A stretch of DNA of 29,700 nt from a virus. Under the pieces are notes generated by a model. The model saw only the letters and a list, made by a program, of their open reading frames with translations. It was not told the origin of the DNA and made no database searches. The stretch covers positions 1 to 29,700 of the IMG/VR virus record IMGVR_UViG_3300030104_003196, one strand, 5' to 3'. How positions within the stretch are numbered: the stretch's first letter is position 1; the number at the start of each line of letters is the position of its first letter. The position numbers and the translations under genes are program-made. This document shows, piece by piece, positions 1 to 7,958 of the stretch.

Positions 1-570
1 CCAACGTGGAAAACAGGAGACAGTCGGGACATACATGAAATTTTAGGTGGAGTAGAAGCCGACATGATTTTTAGTTGCCCACCTTACGCTGATCTGGAAG
101 TTTACAGTGACGACGAACGAGATATTTCTACTCTTTCTTACGATCAATTTGTAGCAGCATACAAAGAAATAATTATTAAAACCTGTTCACTTTTAAAGGA
201 TGATTCGTTTGCTTGTTTTGTTATTGGTGAAATTAGAGATAAAAAAGGAATTTATCGCAATTTTGTAGGAGACACCATTAATGCATTTATAGAAGCAGGA
301 TTAGATTATTACAACGAAGCTATCTTAGTGACTCCTGTTGGAACACTTGCCATAAGAACAGGACGTATCTTTTCGGCTGGTAGGAAGTTTGGTAAAACTC
401 ATCAAAACGTATTGGTCTTTGTTAAAGGCGACCCTAAAAAAGCAACGGAGAAATGTGGCCCTTGTGATTTTGGTGAAATCCATGAAGATCCAGCAGAATA
501 CGAACAGGAGCCAGAATCAACAGAATATGGTGAAAAATTAACGGCTGACTCAATCGGAGGAGAATTATAA
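1..570 (+). CDS. DNA methyltransferase, N4-cytosine/N6-adenine type, C-terminal part (5' end outside window)
   Basis: The reading frame is open to the left edge, so the gene is partial; 189 residues are visible and the ATG at 64 is internal. The fragment begins with a GDSRDI segment, followed by the catalytic motif SCPPY at visible residues 25-29, the motif IV of SAM-dependent amino-methyltransferases. Near the end is the RKFGKTHQNVLVF-type segment that I know from many phage methylases, often preceded by a ParB-like domain. No FxGxG SAM-binding motif follows motif IV, so motif I should lie upstream of the window. The last 35 residues are acidic. Its stop overlaps the next start (TAATG at 568-572), coupling it to the GNAT/oxygenase gene. 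Likely role: modifying phage DNA bases. The family call is firm; the target base is unknown. Confidence 0.85.
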   Translation, partial: PTWKTGDSRDIHEILGGVEADMIFSCPPYADLEVYSDDERDISTLSYDQFVAAYKEIIIKTCSLLKDDSFACFVIGEIRDKKGIYRNFVGDTINAFIEAGLDYYNEAILVTPVGTLAIRTGRIFSAGRKFGKTHQNVLVFVKGDPKKATEKCGPCDFGEIHEDPAEYEQEPESTEYGEKLTADSIGGEL

Positions 571-1718
571 TGGATGCTCCTGCTTGGGCTTTAGGGTTTG
601 AACTTTCCTTTTTAAAAGAAGTAGCCGCAATTTTCAAAAAGGAATTTAAACCACATACTTACGGTGCTTTTGGATTACCCAAAGAAAGAGACATTGCTAA
701 TGCGTTAAAGGACAAACAACTTGTTTGGGTTCGTCCTGATTCAGAAATTACAGCAGTTGCTATTTTTCGAATATCTAAATCAAAAAGCTTACAGACTGAT
801 TTTGCCCAAAGGAAAATAACTGTATTGAAAAATGATTTACAAGTTAAAGCGATAGCAGGCACAACGGCTGGAGTTCATACCCTGCTAACAAAACTAATAG
901 CAAAGTCTGGACCTCGTCCTACATGGGTTGAAGTCCACGCAGAAAACAGCCACGTACAAGACGTTATCCTAAAGTTAGGATTCTCAGCAGTAGCAACAAA
1001 AGTATCTGCTTCGTCTGATATAAAAACTTTATACGTTAAAAATGTCAACGAAACTCAACGGGTTTCTGGTTCCCTGTTTGAGTCTGATATTCCGGCTTTA
1101 AAATTATTAGGGAAAGGGGCAGATGTTGAAACAGTTCAACAATGCCTAAAAGAAATTAATCAATTTAAACCACCGTGGGAGCAACATTACAGTTCCTATA
1201 ACAAACGCAAATCTTGGACGGCTGTTGCGTTGCAGGGTTTTGATCCGGATGATCCGCAATTTATTATTAAACCCGAAGAAATGTCGAAAGGATGGAAGCT
1301 GTCAAATCCTAAAAGGTTATTAGCTAAATGTGCACCAACAGCAGCAGCTACAAGTCTTCCTACTGTATGGAAATTGGCAAATTCTATACCCGGTAAATTA
1401 GAAAGAGTTCGTCTAATGCGATTGCAAGCAAACAATGGTGAGTTGACAAGACATGCAGACATTACAGATAGAAATGCCGGAACATCTAACGGACGGATTG
1501 CTCGTCTACATATTCCATTGCAAACGGGAACAGGTTGTATTTTTTCTTCGTGGAATTTATCAGGAGAGAAGGTAATGTCTCACTTTCCTGCTGGATCTCT
1601 TTTTTATCTAGACATTAGGAAACCACACGCAGTTAAAAACACGAGTCAAACAACAAGGATTCATTTAGTAATTGATGTTGCTTGTAATTCTGAAACGAGG
1701 GCTTTAATCAATGCCTAA
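570..1718 (+). CDS. GNAT acetyltransferase-like domain fused to Fe(II)/2-oxoglutarate oxygenase (Asp/Asn beta-hydroxylase-like)
   Basis: 382 residues with two recognisable parts. Residues about 10-157 look like a GNAT fold: a central strand region ends in WVEVHAENSHVQ...LKLGF (about 119-138), the usual GNAT C-terminal signature. Residues about 175-372 resemble the aspartyl/asparaginyl beta-hydroxylase family. The iron triad is visible as HAD (H295, D297) and KPHAV (H353), with RIHLVID (R363) as the probable 2-oxoglutarate-binding arginine and RLHIPL at 312-317 as the characteristic strand. Both active sites look intact. It starts on the preceding stop codon and overlaps the PLP gene by 8 bases. 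The methylase context suggests DNA modification, and the Mu Mom protein is a known GNAT-fold DNA modifier. A protein or small-molecule substrate is possible. Domain calls are good; function is inferred. Confidence 0.8.
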   Translation: MDAPAWALGFELSFLKEVAAIFKKEFKPHTYGAFGLPKERDIANALKDKQLVWVRPDSEITAVAIFRISKSKSLQTDFAQRKITVLKNDLQVKAIAGTTAGVHTLLTKLIAKSGPRPTWVEVHAENSHVQDVILKLGFSAVATKVSASSDIKTLYVKNVNETQRVSGSLFESDIPALKLLGKGADVETVQQCLKEINQFKPPWEQHYSSYNKRKSWTAVALQGFDPDDPQFIIKPEEMSKGWKLSNPKRLLAKCAPTAAATSLPTVWKLANSIPGKLERVRLMRLQANNGELTRHADITDRNAGTSNGRIARLHIPLQTGTGCIFSSWNLSGEKVMSHFPAGSLFYLDIRKPHAVKNTSQTTRIHLVIDVACNSETRALINA

Positions 1719-2436
1719 TAACTGGTGGCAGCCAAAACCGATTATTGAAGAACACAATCGGTTTTTAGTAGTTCGTGATGATCTTGTACCGGGTGGTTCG
1801 AAAATGAGGTTTTTACCTTACTTGGTTAAGGATGCAAAAGAAGTTGTATTCGGTGGCCCTTTTTGTGGAGGTGCTCCGTATGCACTTTCAGTTTGGGGTG
1901 GCAGAACAAAAACCAAAGTGACGTTGTTTTATGCAAAAAGAAAAGAGCTACATACTAGACAAAAAAAAGCGTTAAAAAATGGTGCAACTATTTATCAGGT
2001 TCCGTATGGTTACATGTCTAATGTTCAATCAAAAGCAAAAAAATACGCAAAAGATAAAGGGGCTTTGTTTTTACCTTTAGGCTTTGATGTGTCAGAAGCA
2101 TCGAACCCATTTATCCATCAAATGAAATTAGTTCGTTCAATGGTTGGAAATGTGGACCAAGTATGGGCAGCGACAGGTTCAGGAATGCTTGCTCGTTGTT
2201 TAGGTAAAGCGTTTGATCCTATCCCTGTTCATGGTGTGATTGTGGGATTAGCAAGTCGGAACGAAAAGCAAACTTATTCATCAAATGTTACGTTACATAA
2301 GTACCCTAAAGACTTTTCATGGTCTAGTGGATATGAATCTCCTTTCCCTTCGTGTGGTAATTACGATTTAAAAGCGTGGGAAATGTGTCAAAAATTATCA
2401 AAAGGTAAAACGCTCTTTTGGAATGTTTTGGGTTGA
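1711..2436 (+). CDS. Compact PLP-dependent enzyme of fold type II (ACC deaminase/D-cysteine desulfhydrase-like)
   Basis: 241 residues, shorter than the roughly 330 usual for the ACC deaminase/cysteine desulfhydrase group. Residues 21-36 (VRDDLVPGGSKMRFLP) match the family's RDDL...GGNK.RK.. motif, making K31 the likely PLP-linking lysine. A glycine-rich ATGSGML segment at 154-160 fits the PLP phosphate-binding loop. The SNHxR segment that normally stacks near PLP is replaced by a GGPFCGGAP stretch at 48-56, so the substrate is probably not that of a classical ACC deaminase. The start overlaps the end of the oxygenase gene by 8 bases, and the small terminase gene follows after 3 bases. In this setting it may supply or attach an amino-acid-like group during base modification. 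The fold is well supported; the reaction is unknown. Confidence 0.72.
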   Translation: MPNNWWQPKPIIEEHNRFLVVRDDLVPGGSKMRFLPYLVKDAKEVVFGGPFCGGAPYALSVWGGRTKTKVTLFYAKRKELHTRQKKALKNGATIYQVPYGYMSNVQSKAKKYAKDKGALFLPLGFDVSEASNPFIHQMKLVRSMVGNVDQVWAATGSGMLARCLGKAFDPIPVHGVIVGLASRNEKQTYSSNVTLHKYPKDFSWSSGYESPFPSCGNYDLKAWEMCQKLSKGKTLFWNVLG

Positions 2437-2439
2437 ATT

Positions 2440-2763
2440 ATGCCTGCATCTAAATCAACAGCAGCAAAGGTGGAAATGAGAGTTAACAGAGTTGCTCGTC
2501 TGTTAGCTAATGGAGCTACTCGTTCGGAATGCGTTCAATATGGATCAAGTGAGTGGGGGGTTGGGGCAAGGCAAGTAGATAAATATATTCAAAAAGCTAG
2601 AAAAGTATTACGGGCCGACTGGGAAATTGATCGGCAAACAATGGTTGCTGAACTATTGTCTCAATTGGCTTCGCTGCAAAAGGAAGCAAGAAAAACTAAC
2701 AACCCTTCTGTTGCTTTAGGTTGTATTAATTCGGCTGCTCGAATAGCGAGGATATTAGATTGA
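2440..2763 (+). CDS. terS: Terminase small subunit (probable)
   Basis: 107 residues, directly upstream of the large terminase. Residues about 14-60 form a helix-turn-helix-like segment (VARLLANGATRSECVQY, then a GVGARQVDKYIQKAR recognition-like helix). The C-terminal half is helical and would serve oligomerisation. The pattern of a short DNA-binding head and helical tail just before terL is that of phage small terminases, which recognise the packaging site and regulate the motor. The start follows the PLP gene stop by 3 bases, without an obvious Shine-Dalgarno sequence. The stop codon overlaps the TTG start of terL. The call rests on position plus HTH character, since small terminases are poorly conserved. 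Confidence 0.75.
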   Translation: MPASKSTAAKVEMRVNRVARLLANGATRSECVQYGSSEWGVGARQVDKYIQKARKVLRADWEIDRQTMVAELLSQLASLQKEARKTNNPSVALGCINSAARIARILD

Positions 2764-4109
2764 CTATTTATGACAACATTCCATCAGGCTGTGTTCTCAC
2801 TAAAGCTGGAGATCAAGTTGACAGTCTGGATTTAGAGAAAATCCTTCAAAGGATTAGAAACGATTTACACCCGGGTCAACGAGATTTTGTTGATGATTCT
2901 ACTACTGAAATATTGGGCGTTTCTGCTGGTTATGGTGCAGGAAAAACAAGGGCATTAGCAGCAAAAACATTATTTATGGCGGCGGCAAATCAAGGGTTTA
3001 TCGGCTGCATTATGGAACCAACAGGCCCATTGATTCGTGATATATGGATGAATGATTTTGAACAATTTCTGGAAGAGTACGAGGTTCCTTACACTTTTAG
3101 GGCTTCACCGTTGCCAGAATATATCCTTCATTTGCCTATAGCTGATACGAAAATTTTATGTAGGTCGTTTGAAAACTGGTCGAGAATTATTGGTTTGAAC
3201 TTGGCTTATGTTTTAGCGGATGAAATAGATACTGTTAATCCAACAACCTGTCAACGGGCTTTTCCTAAGATCCTCGGACGACTTAGATCAGGAAATGTCC
3301 GGCAATTTGCAGCAGCGTCTACACCTGAAGGTTTCCGTTGGATGTGGCAAACATTCGGAAGCGAGGAAGCACAAGAAAGAGAAGATCGTAGGCTGATAAA
3401 AATGAAAACATCCGATAATCCGTATTTGCCTGCTGACTTTATTAAAAGATTAGAAGCGAACTACGACCCTAGCTTGTTACAGGCGTACTTAAATGGAGAA
3501 TTTACGAATTTAACGGCTGGTCAGGTGTACGACAGGTTTGATAGAAAATTACATATTTCAGACAAAAAATATGATTTTGAGGATGAGCCATTGCGTATCG
3601 GTATAGATTTCAATATTGGGAATATGTCGTCTGTAATTGGAGTTAGGGTAGGTGATAAGTTAATAATCATTGATGAAATCACAAAAGCACACGATACGGA
3701 TTCGCTAGCCAAAGAAGTAATACGTCGCTATCCTAACCGTAGGATTTTTGTTTACCCTGATTCCTCTGGAGGGAACCGTTCAACCAATGCAGCACAAACC
3801 GATATATCCATACTCGAGAGTTATGGTTTTACCAACCAAAGCCCAAAAGCAAACCCACCAATCCGTGATCGAGTCTCGTCTGTGCAAGCTCTTCTTGAGA
3901 ACGGACAAGGAAAAGTACGATTGGAGATTGCTTCCTGTTGCAAACGCTTGATTGAGTGCTTGGAACTTCAAAGCTATAACGAAAATGGAGACCCAGACAA
4001 AGAAGGTGGATACGACCATGTCAATGATGCTCTTGGCTACTTGGTATGGCGTGAATTTAATCCGTTATATGCTCGGGCAGGACGGGGCACAGGTATTAGA
4101 CTGTATTAA
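2760..4109 (+). CDS. terL: Terminase large subunit, ATPase plus nuclease
   Basis: 449 residues; the packaging motor that translocates and cuts concatemeric DNA at the portal. Walker A is SAGYGAGKT (55-63, K62), Walker B is YVLADE (150-155), and the coupling motif is AAASTPEG (184-191). The RNase H-like nuclease has GIDFN (D283), VYPDSSG (D334) and YDHVNDAL (D419/D423) as metal ligands. The start is a TTG overlapping the terS stop (TTGA at 2760-2763), with a GCGAGG-like ribosome site upstream. No ATG near the N-terminus retains the whole ATPase domain, which supports the TTG. Function is certain; the start is probable. Confidence 0.95.
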   Translation: MTIYDNIPSGCVLTKAGDQVDSLDLEKILQRIRNDLHPGQRDFVDDSTTEILGVSAGYGAGKTRALAAKTLFMAAANQGFIGCIMEPTGPLIRDIWMNDFEQFLEEYEVPYTFRASPLPEYILHLPIADTKILCRSFENWSRIIGLNLAYVLADEIDTVNPTTCQRAFPKILGRLRSGNVRQFAAASTPEGFRWMWQTFGSEEAQEREDRRLIKMKTSDNPYLPADFIKRLEANYDPSLLQAYLNGEFTNLTAGQVYDRFDRKLHISDKKYDFEDEPLRIGIDFNIGNMSSVIGVRVGDKLIIIDEITKAHDTDSLAKEVIRRYPNRRIFVYPDSSGGNRSTNAAQTDISILESYGFTNQSPKANPPIRDRVSSVQALLENGQGKVRLEIASCCKRLIECLELQSYNENGDPDKEGGYDHVNDALGYLVWREFNPLYARAGRGTGIRLY

Positions 4110-4158
4110 AAAGCTTTTAAGAGTACACTAAACTGATTTAAAAAGATGAGGCGTCACA

Positions 4159-5580
4159 GTGTATAGCGGTTTCAATTATTACAACAGGGAAAAAACAGGA
4201 GCAACTTCTGAAATAAATGACCCTAATGCTGCGTGGAAAAATCAGGAGCCTCATTGGGTATTGATTGAAGATTTATTAGGCGGCACATACGAAATAAGGC
4301 GAAAGCATAGACGCTATCTTCCACAGGAACCGAGGGAACAAGACGATAGTTATGACAACCGTTTAGCTCGTTCTGTTGCCCCTCCTTTCTACATTCGATT
4401 GGAACGGATGTTGGCTGGAATGCTGACAAGAAAGCCTGTTCGATTAAATGATGTTGCTGATGTAATTAGGGAGCAGTTATTTGATGTTGATCTTCAGGGT
4501 AACGATCTGAATGTATGGACTTACGACACAGCAAGAAAAATGATTCGTTACGGGCATGTGGGCGTTTTAGTTGATGCTCCTGCTTCTGGGGAAGGGGGCC
4601 GACCTTATTGGGTTGCCTATACGCCAAGGGAAATATTGGGTTGGAGAACAGAGCTTGAAAATGGTCAACAGAAATTATCTCAACTTAGATTGTTAGAAAA
4701 GGTTATTGAGCCTGATGGTTTATATGGAGAAAAGCAGGTGGAGCAAGTTCGTTTATTAACACCGGGTGCTTTTGAAATCCACAGAAAAGACGATAAGGGA
4801 GAGTTTACGCTCCATGATGAAGGCTCGATGAGTTTACCTGATATACCGTTTTCTGTTGCCTATGCAAACAGGGTAAATGTTATGGAATCTCGTCCACCGA
4901 TGGAAGACATAGCAGAATTAAATCTGAAGGCATATCAAACACAAAGCGATTTAGATAATCAATTACATATCAGTGCTGTGCCTATGTTGGCGTTTTATGG
5001 ATTTCCTCAGAGTTCAGAAGAAGTAAGTGCAGGACCGGGTGAAGCAATCGCTTTCCCTGCTGAAGGTCGTGCCGAATATATAGAAAGTAAAGGGACTAGC
5101 TATGACGCACAATTTAAAAGATTAGAACAGCTAGAAGGCCAAATAAACGAACTTGGTTTAGCTGCTGTTCTAGGTCAAAAGCTGTCAGCAGAAACAGCCG
5201 AAGCAAAAACTATTGACCGTTCTCAAGGCGACTCAACAATGCAGGTCGTAGCACAGCAGATGCAGGATATGATTGATAACAGCCTTTTATTTCATGCTCG
5301 TTATTTGGGATCGAATGAATCAGGTAGCAGTTTTGTTAATCGTGATTTCTTAGCTTCTAGGTTAGATCCGCAAGAAATAGGAAGCCTTCTTCAGCTATTT
5401 ACAGCCGGAACAATCACACAAGAAACTCTATTAAAACAGCTACATGAGGGTGAAGTTTTAGGAGATGATTTTGAGGTTGAAGAAGAATTAGAAGCGACAC
5501 AGGCAGCCGGATTAATAGAAATGAATCAGCCAGAACAAAAAGCAACAACAGGTGAAATAGAAGAACCATTAGATGAATAA
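4159..5580 (+). CDS. Portal protein, DUF4055 type
   Basis: 473 residues. The protein forms the dodecameric ring at the DNA entry vertex. The N-terminal part has the pattern of DUF4055 portals: a DLLGGTYEIRR segment, YLPQEP, a YDNRLARS segment and an early MLAGMLTRKPV helix. The middle is alpha/beta, followed by helices with a SAETAEAK segment (the stem/crown region), and the C-terminus is acidic. The start is GTG at 4159 with GATGAGG 6-13 bases upstream, after a 49-base gap from terL. Position between terL and a MuF-like gene is the standard head-module order. The ATG at 5580 overlapping the stop is in another frame; the next gene begins at 5584. Confidence 0.88.
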   Translation: MYSGFNYYNREKTGATSEINDPNAAWKNQEPHWVLIEDLLGGTYEIRRKHRRYLPQEPREQDDSYDNRLARSVAPPFYIRLERMLAGMLTRKPVRLNDVADVIREQLFDVDLQGNDLNVWTYDTARKMIRYGHVGVLVDAPASGEGGRPYWVAYTPREILGWRTELENGQQKLSQLRLLEKVIEPDGLYGEKQVEQVRLLTPGAFEIHRKDDKGEFTLHDEGSMSLPDIPFSVAYANRVNVMESRPPMEDIAELNLKAYQTQSDLDNQLHISAVPMLAFYGFPQSSEEVSAGPGEAIAFPAEGRAEYIESKGTSYDAQFKRLEQLEGQINELGLAAVLGQKLSAETAEAKTIDRSQGDSTMQVVAQQMQDMIDNSLLFHARYLGSNESGSSFVNRDFLASRLDPQEIGSLLQLFTAGTITQETLLKQLHEGEVLGDDFEVEEELEATQAAGLIEMNQPEQKATTGEIEEPLDE

Positions 5581-5583
5581 TGG

Positions 5584-7704
5584 ATGGCCGACTTACCAAC
5601 CCCTGACACTTTTTATCGCCAAGCGATTGACCTTAATCGTTTTAGCAATGGAGTGTCTAAAAAATTAATTACAACCTATAACGACATCATTGTTGAAACA
5701 GCAAATAAATTACAACAAATAGACGAAACAACAGCACCATATACAGCAACTAGGCTTCGGTCATTATTGGCCCAATTAAAAGAATCGCTTGGAACGTGGG
5801 CGATAGATAGTGCAAATGTAACAAGGGAAGAGTTGCAGGGTTTGGCAGTTTTGCAGTCTGAGTTTGTGGAAAATGAGTTAAAAAAGCTGGTTCCTAAAGG
5901 AGAATATGTTCCTGTTAGGACTGTTGCTGTTAGTCCTGATTTTGCCAAATCAGTTGTTATGACTGACCCCACATCAGTCAATATTTTTAATGTTCCCGAT
6001 CAATTACAGGATGAATTGCGAGGGGGCAAATTCAAATTAACGGCACCGGAGGGTGCGTATATAACATTGCCAAATGGAACCACAGTGCAGAAAGCATTTC
6101 GTGGTTTAGCTGTTCAGCAGGCCGAACGATTTAGTCAGGTTGTTAGAAGTGGATTATTGGCAGGTGATACAACTCAGCAAATGGCTCGAAGATTAAAAGG
6201 TCGTTTGGAATTTGGGCAAACTGGAAATGTTAGACAAATTGCCTTAGCTGGAGGACATGCCACAAAAATGGCAAATCATCAGGTGATGACGATTGTTAGA
6301 ACTAGCGTTAATCAAGTTGCAAATACAGCAAGCAAAAGAGCGTTTGAAGCTAATTCTGATATTGCTAAAAAATATAAATATGTGGCGACTTTAGATAGCC
6401 GAACATCTGCCATTTGTGCTCAACTTGACGGTCAGAAATTCACATATAACAAAGGGCCAACCCCACCCCAACATTTTAATTGCAGATCAACAATCGTTCC
6501 TGTTATAGATGACGAATGGTACGAGCAGTTTGGAGAAACGCCACCGGATAAAGTCTTCGGGCCGGATGAAACAAAAAGGGCAGCCAAATGGGGGGAGGAA
6601 CAAAAGGGCAGACCAGTACCCGGAAATATGACATACGGACAATGGTTAGCTCGGCAACCTAAAGGGGTGCAGGCTGAAGTTTTAGGGAAAGAAAAGTCGG
6701 CTTATTTTCGTCGGTTGTCAAAACAAAAGGGTGGAAAGGATGCGTTGCGTTCAATTGTTCGTGAGGATGGGAGCGAGGTTTCGTTGAAACAATTAAAGGC
6801 TCGATACGGCGATCCTGCGAAATTGCAACCAAAGAGAACAGGAAGGAACAGACCGATTCAACCTATTGTTGATGATCCTAAGAAATTCTTCGAGAAACCC
6901 AGTTCTGTCAAATTAGGCAAAGGAGTAGCTGGAGAAGCTAGGTATGTATCCAACAGGCAAGGTGGAGTTGTTATTAAGCGTGGTCGTATAGCTGAAAACG
7001 AAGTTGCTTCTATGAGAAAGTTGCAGGATACAGGTGTTGTTCCTGAACTCTTCGGGTTTAAAAAATTAGAAAGGAAAGCACAGATTGCTTCGTCGTCAAC
7101 GGTAACAATTAAAACTGGATACTTAACAATGGGCAAAGCAAAGGGCAAGCCTTTAATGAAAGAAATTGCAGTAGGAGTTGCAGGTAAAAAAGAAGCTGTT
7201 GAAATGATGGACTCATATTTGGACGTTAGAAAATCTATTCACTTAAAAGGAATTGCTCATAACGATATGCACGGGATGAATTTCTTCTATGACAGAAAAA
7301 CAAAGAAAGGGATGGCAATAGATTTAGGAATGGCTCAATCAGATCCAAAAGCGGCATTAATTGAAGCTATAGGAACAGGGATTGGAGGACGTGGAGAATT
7401 TGCCCAAACAGGTGGAACTATGGCAACGATTAGAGACGGAATACAAACATTTGGAGGAGATTGGCAATCTACAAGAGTTATTGGTGAACTTGAATTGATT
7501 GGACCTGATGGATTCTTGGCAAAAAGTAGCTCCAAATATAAAAAATTTATTTCAAACAGAAAAAAAGTAAGAACCCTATTAAAAAAAGAGTTGGACGGAC
7601 CTGAATTAATGTCACGAAACATTAGGGAACGAACCGATAATCTTGTGGGTATTTCTGATGCAAAAGCACTAAAATATATCAACATGCTTTATGAAGGATT
7701 GTGA
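5584..7704 (+). CDS. MuF-like minor head protein with C-terminal protein kinase-like domain
   Basis: 706 residues, far longer than a plain MuF protein. Residues about 1-310 are head-morphogenesis-like and end in the MuF signature (YVATLDSRTS at 267-274, then PPQHFNCRS at 294-302). Residues about 320-410 follow the usual MuF trailing region (MTYGQWLARQPK, YFRRLSK, VSLKQLK). Residues about 440-600 look like a kinase: a glycine loop LGKGVAGEARY (444-454), VVIK with K465, a Glu in ENEV (E473), a hinge-like GYLTMGKAKGKP, a catalytic loop HNDMHGMN (H559, D561, N566) and IDLG with D580. All core catalytic residues are present. MuF proteins are minor virion components, so the kinase may enter the host with DNA. 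The MuF call is strong, the kinase fold likely, and its target unknown. Confidence 0.87.
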   Translation: MADLPTPDTFYRQAIDLNRFSNGVSKKLITTYNDIIVETANKLQQIDETTAPYTATRLRSLLAQLKESLGTWAIDSANVTREELQGLAVLQSEFVENELKKLVPKGEYVPVRTVAVSPDFAKSVVMTDPTSVNIFNVPDQLQDELRGGKFKLTAPEGAYITLPNGTTVQKAFRGLAVQQAERFSQVVRSGLLAGDTTQQMARRLKGRLEFGQTGNVRQIALAGGHATKMANHQVMTIVRTSVNQVANTASKRAFEANSDIAKKYKYVATLDSRTSAICAQLDGQKFTYNKGPTPPQHFNCRSTIVPVIDDEWYEQFGETPPDKVFGPDETKRAAKWGEEQKGRPVPGNMTYGQWLARQPKGVQAEVLGKEKSAYFRRLSKQKGGKDALRSIVREDGSEVSLKQLKARYGDPAKLQPKRTGRNRPIQPIVDDPKKFFEKPSSVKLGKGVAGEARYVSNRQGGVVIKRGRIAENEVASMRKLQDTGVVPELFGFKKLERKAQIASSSTVTIKTGYLTMGKAKGKPLMKEIAVGVAGKKEAVEMMDSYLDVRKSIHLKGIAHNDMHGMNFFYDRKTKKGMAIDLGMAQSDPKAALIEAIGTGIGGRGEFAQTGGTMATIRDGIQTFGGDWQSTRVIGELELIGPDGFLAKSSSKYKKFISNRKKVRTLLKKELDGPELMSRNIRERTDNLVGISDAKALKYINMLYEGL

Positions 7705-7862
7705 TTAGTAATTCCAAGTATTTAGCTTTGTGCCATCAACGGAAGATAGCTAACTGGGAGGCTGATTTTGTGACAGCAGATCGCTTGTATAATCAAATGA
7801 AAGAAATGATTAAAAAGGATCAAGTAACAGATGAAGAGTTAGAGGCTTCGGCTTATGTTTAA
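7701..7862 (+). CDS. Small hypothetical protein, 53 aa
   Basis: A short open frame beginning with GTG at 7701 that overlaps the MuF-kinase stop as GTGA, the same coupling style used across this window. The 53 residues start MISNSKYLALCHQRK and end in an acidic helix (QVTDEELEAS). It is predicted helical, with no membrane segment and no motif I recognise. It fills an otherwise empty gap between the MuF gene and the basic peptide at 7881. Real expression is plausible from the coupling and clean length, but nothing else supports it. Confidence 0.5.
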   Translation: MISNSKYLALCHQRKIANWEADFVTADRLYNQMKEMIKKDQVTDEELEASAYV

Positions 7863-7880
7863 GTTAATTGCTTTTTTGTC

Positions 7881-7958
7881 ATGCCTAAAGGTGCCGGAAC
7901 TTATGGATCTAAAGTAGGAAGACCAAAAAAGAAAAAGAAAGGAGGTAAGAAGAAATGA
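7881..7958 (+). CDS. Tiny lysine-rich peptide, 25 aa, AT-hook-like
   Basis: MPKGAGTYGSKVGRP followed by lysine clusters: 25 residues with ten lysines and one arginine. Similar very short MPKGxGTYGSKxGRPxKKK peptides recur in tailed-phage head modules as I remember them, which is the main reason to call it. GRPKKK resembles the core of an AT-hook that inserts into the minor groove. The stop overlaps the next start (ATGA at 7955-7958), and its own codons contain the strong ribosome site for that gene. Function unknown; a DNA-associated virion or packaging role is a guess. Confidence 0.55.
   Translation: MPKGAGTYGSKVGRPKKKKKGGKKK
7938..7946 (+). promoter_or_regulatory. Strong Shine-Dalgarno for the HVA1/Tudor-like gene
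   Basis: AAAGGAGGT lies 8 bases before the ATG at 7955, a near-ideal match to the anti-Shine-Dalgarno. It sits inside the coding sequence of the 25-aa lysine-rich peptide. Many other starts in this window have no comparable signal. Confidence 0.75.

Noticed and set aside
3748-3951. Second + frame inside the large terminase
   Set aside because: It overlaps the nuclease domain of terL completely and has no ribosome site or recognisable protein.
4104-4124. AAAAGCTTTT palindrome after the large terminase
   Set aside because: Pure A/T arms around GC with no room for a loop; expected by chance in AT-rich sequence.
5584-7704. MuF C-terminal domain considered as a nuclease or ADP-ribosyl toxin of the polymorphic MuF class
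   Set aside because: The motifs (VVIK, HNDMHGMN, IDLG) fit a kinase fold and not those toxin families; no immunity gene is obvious nearby.
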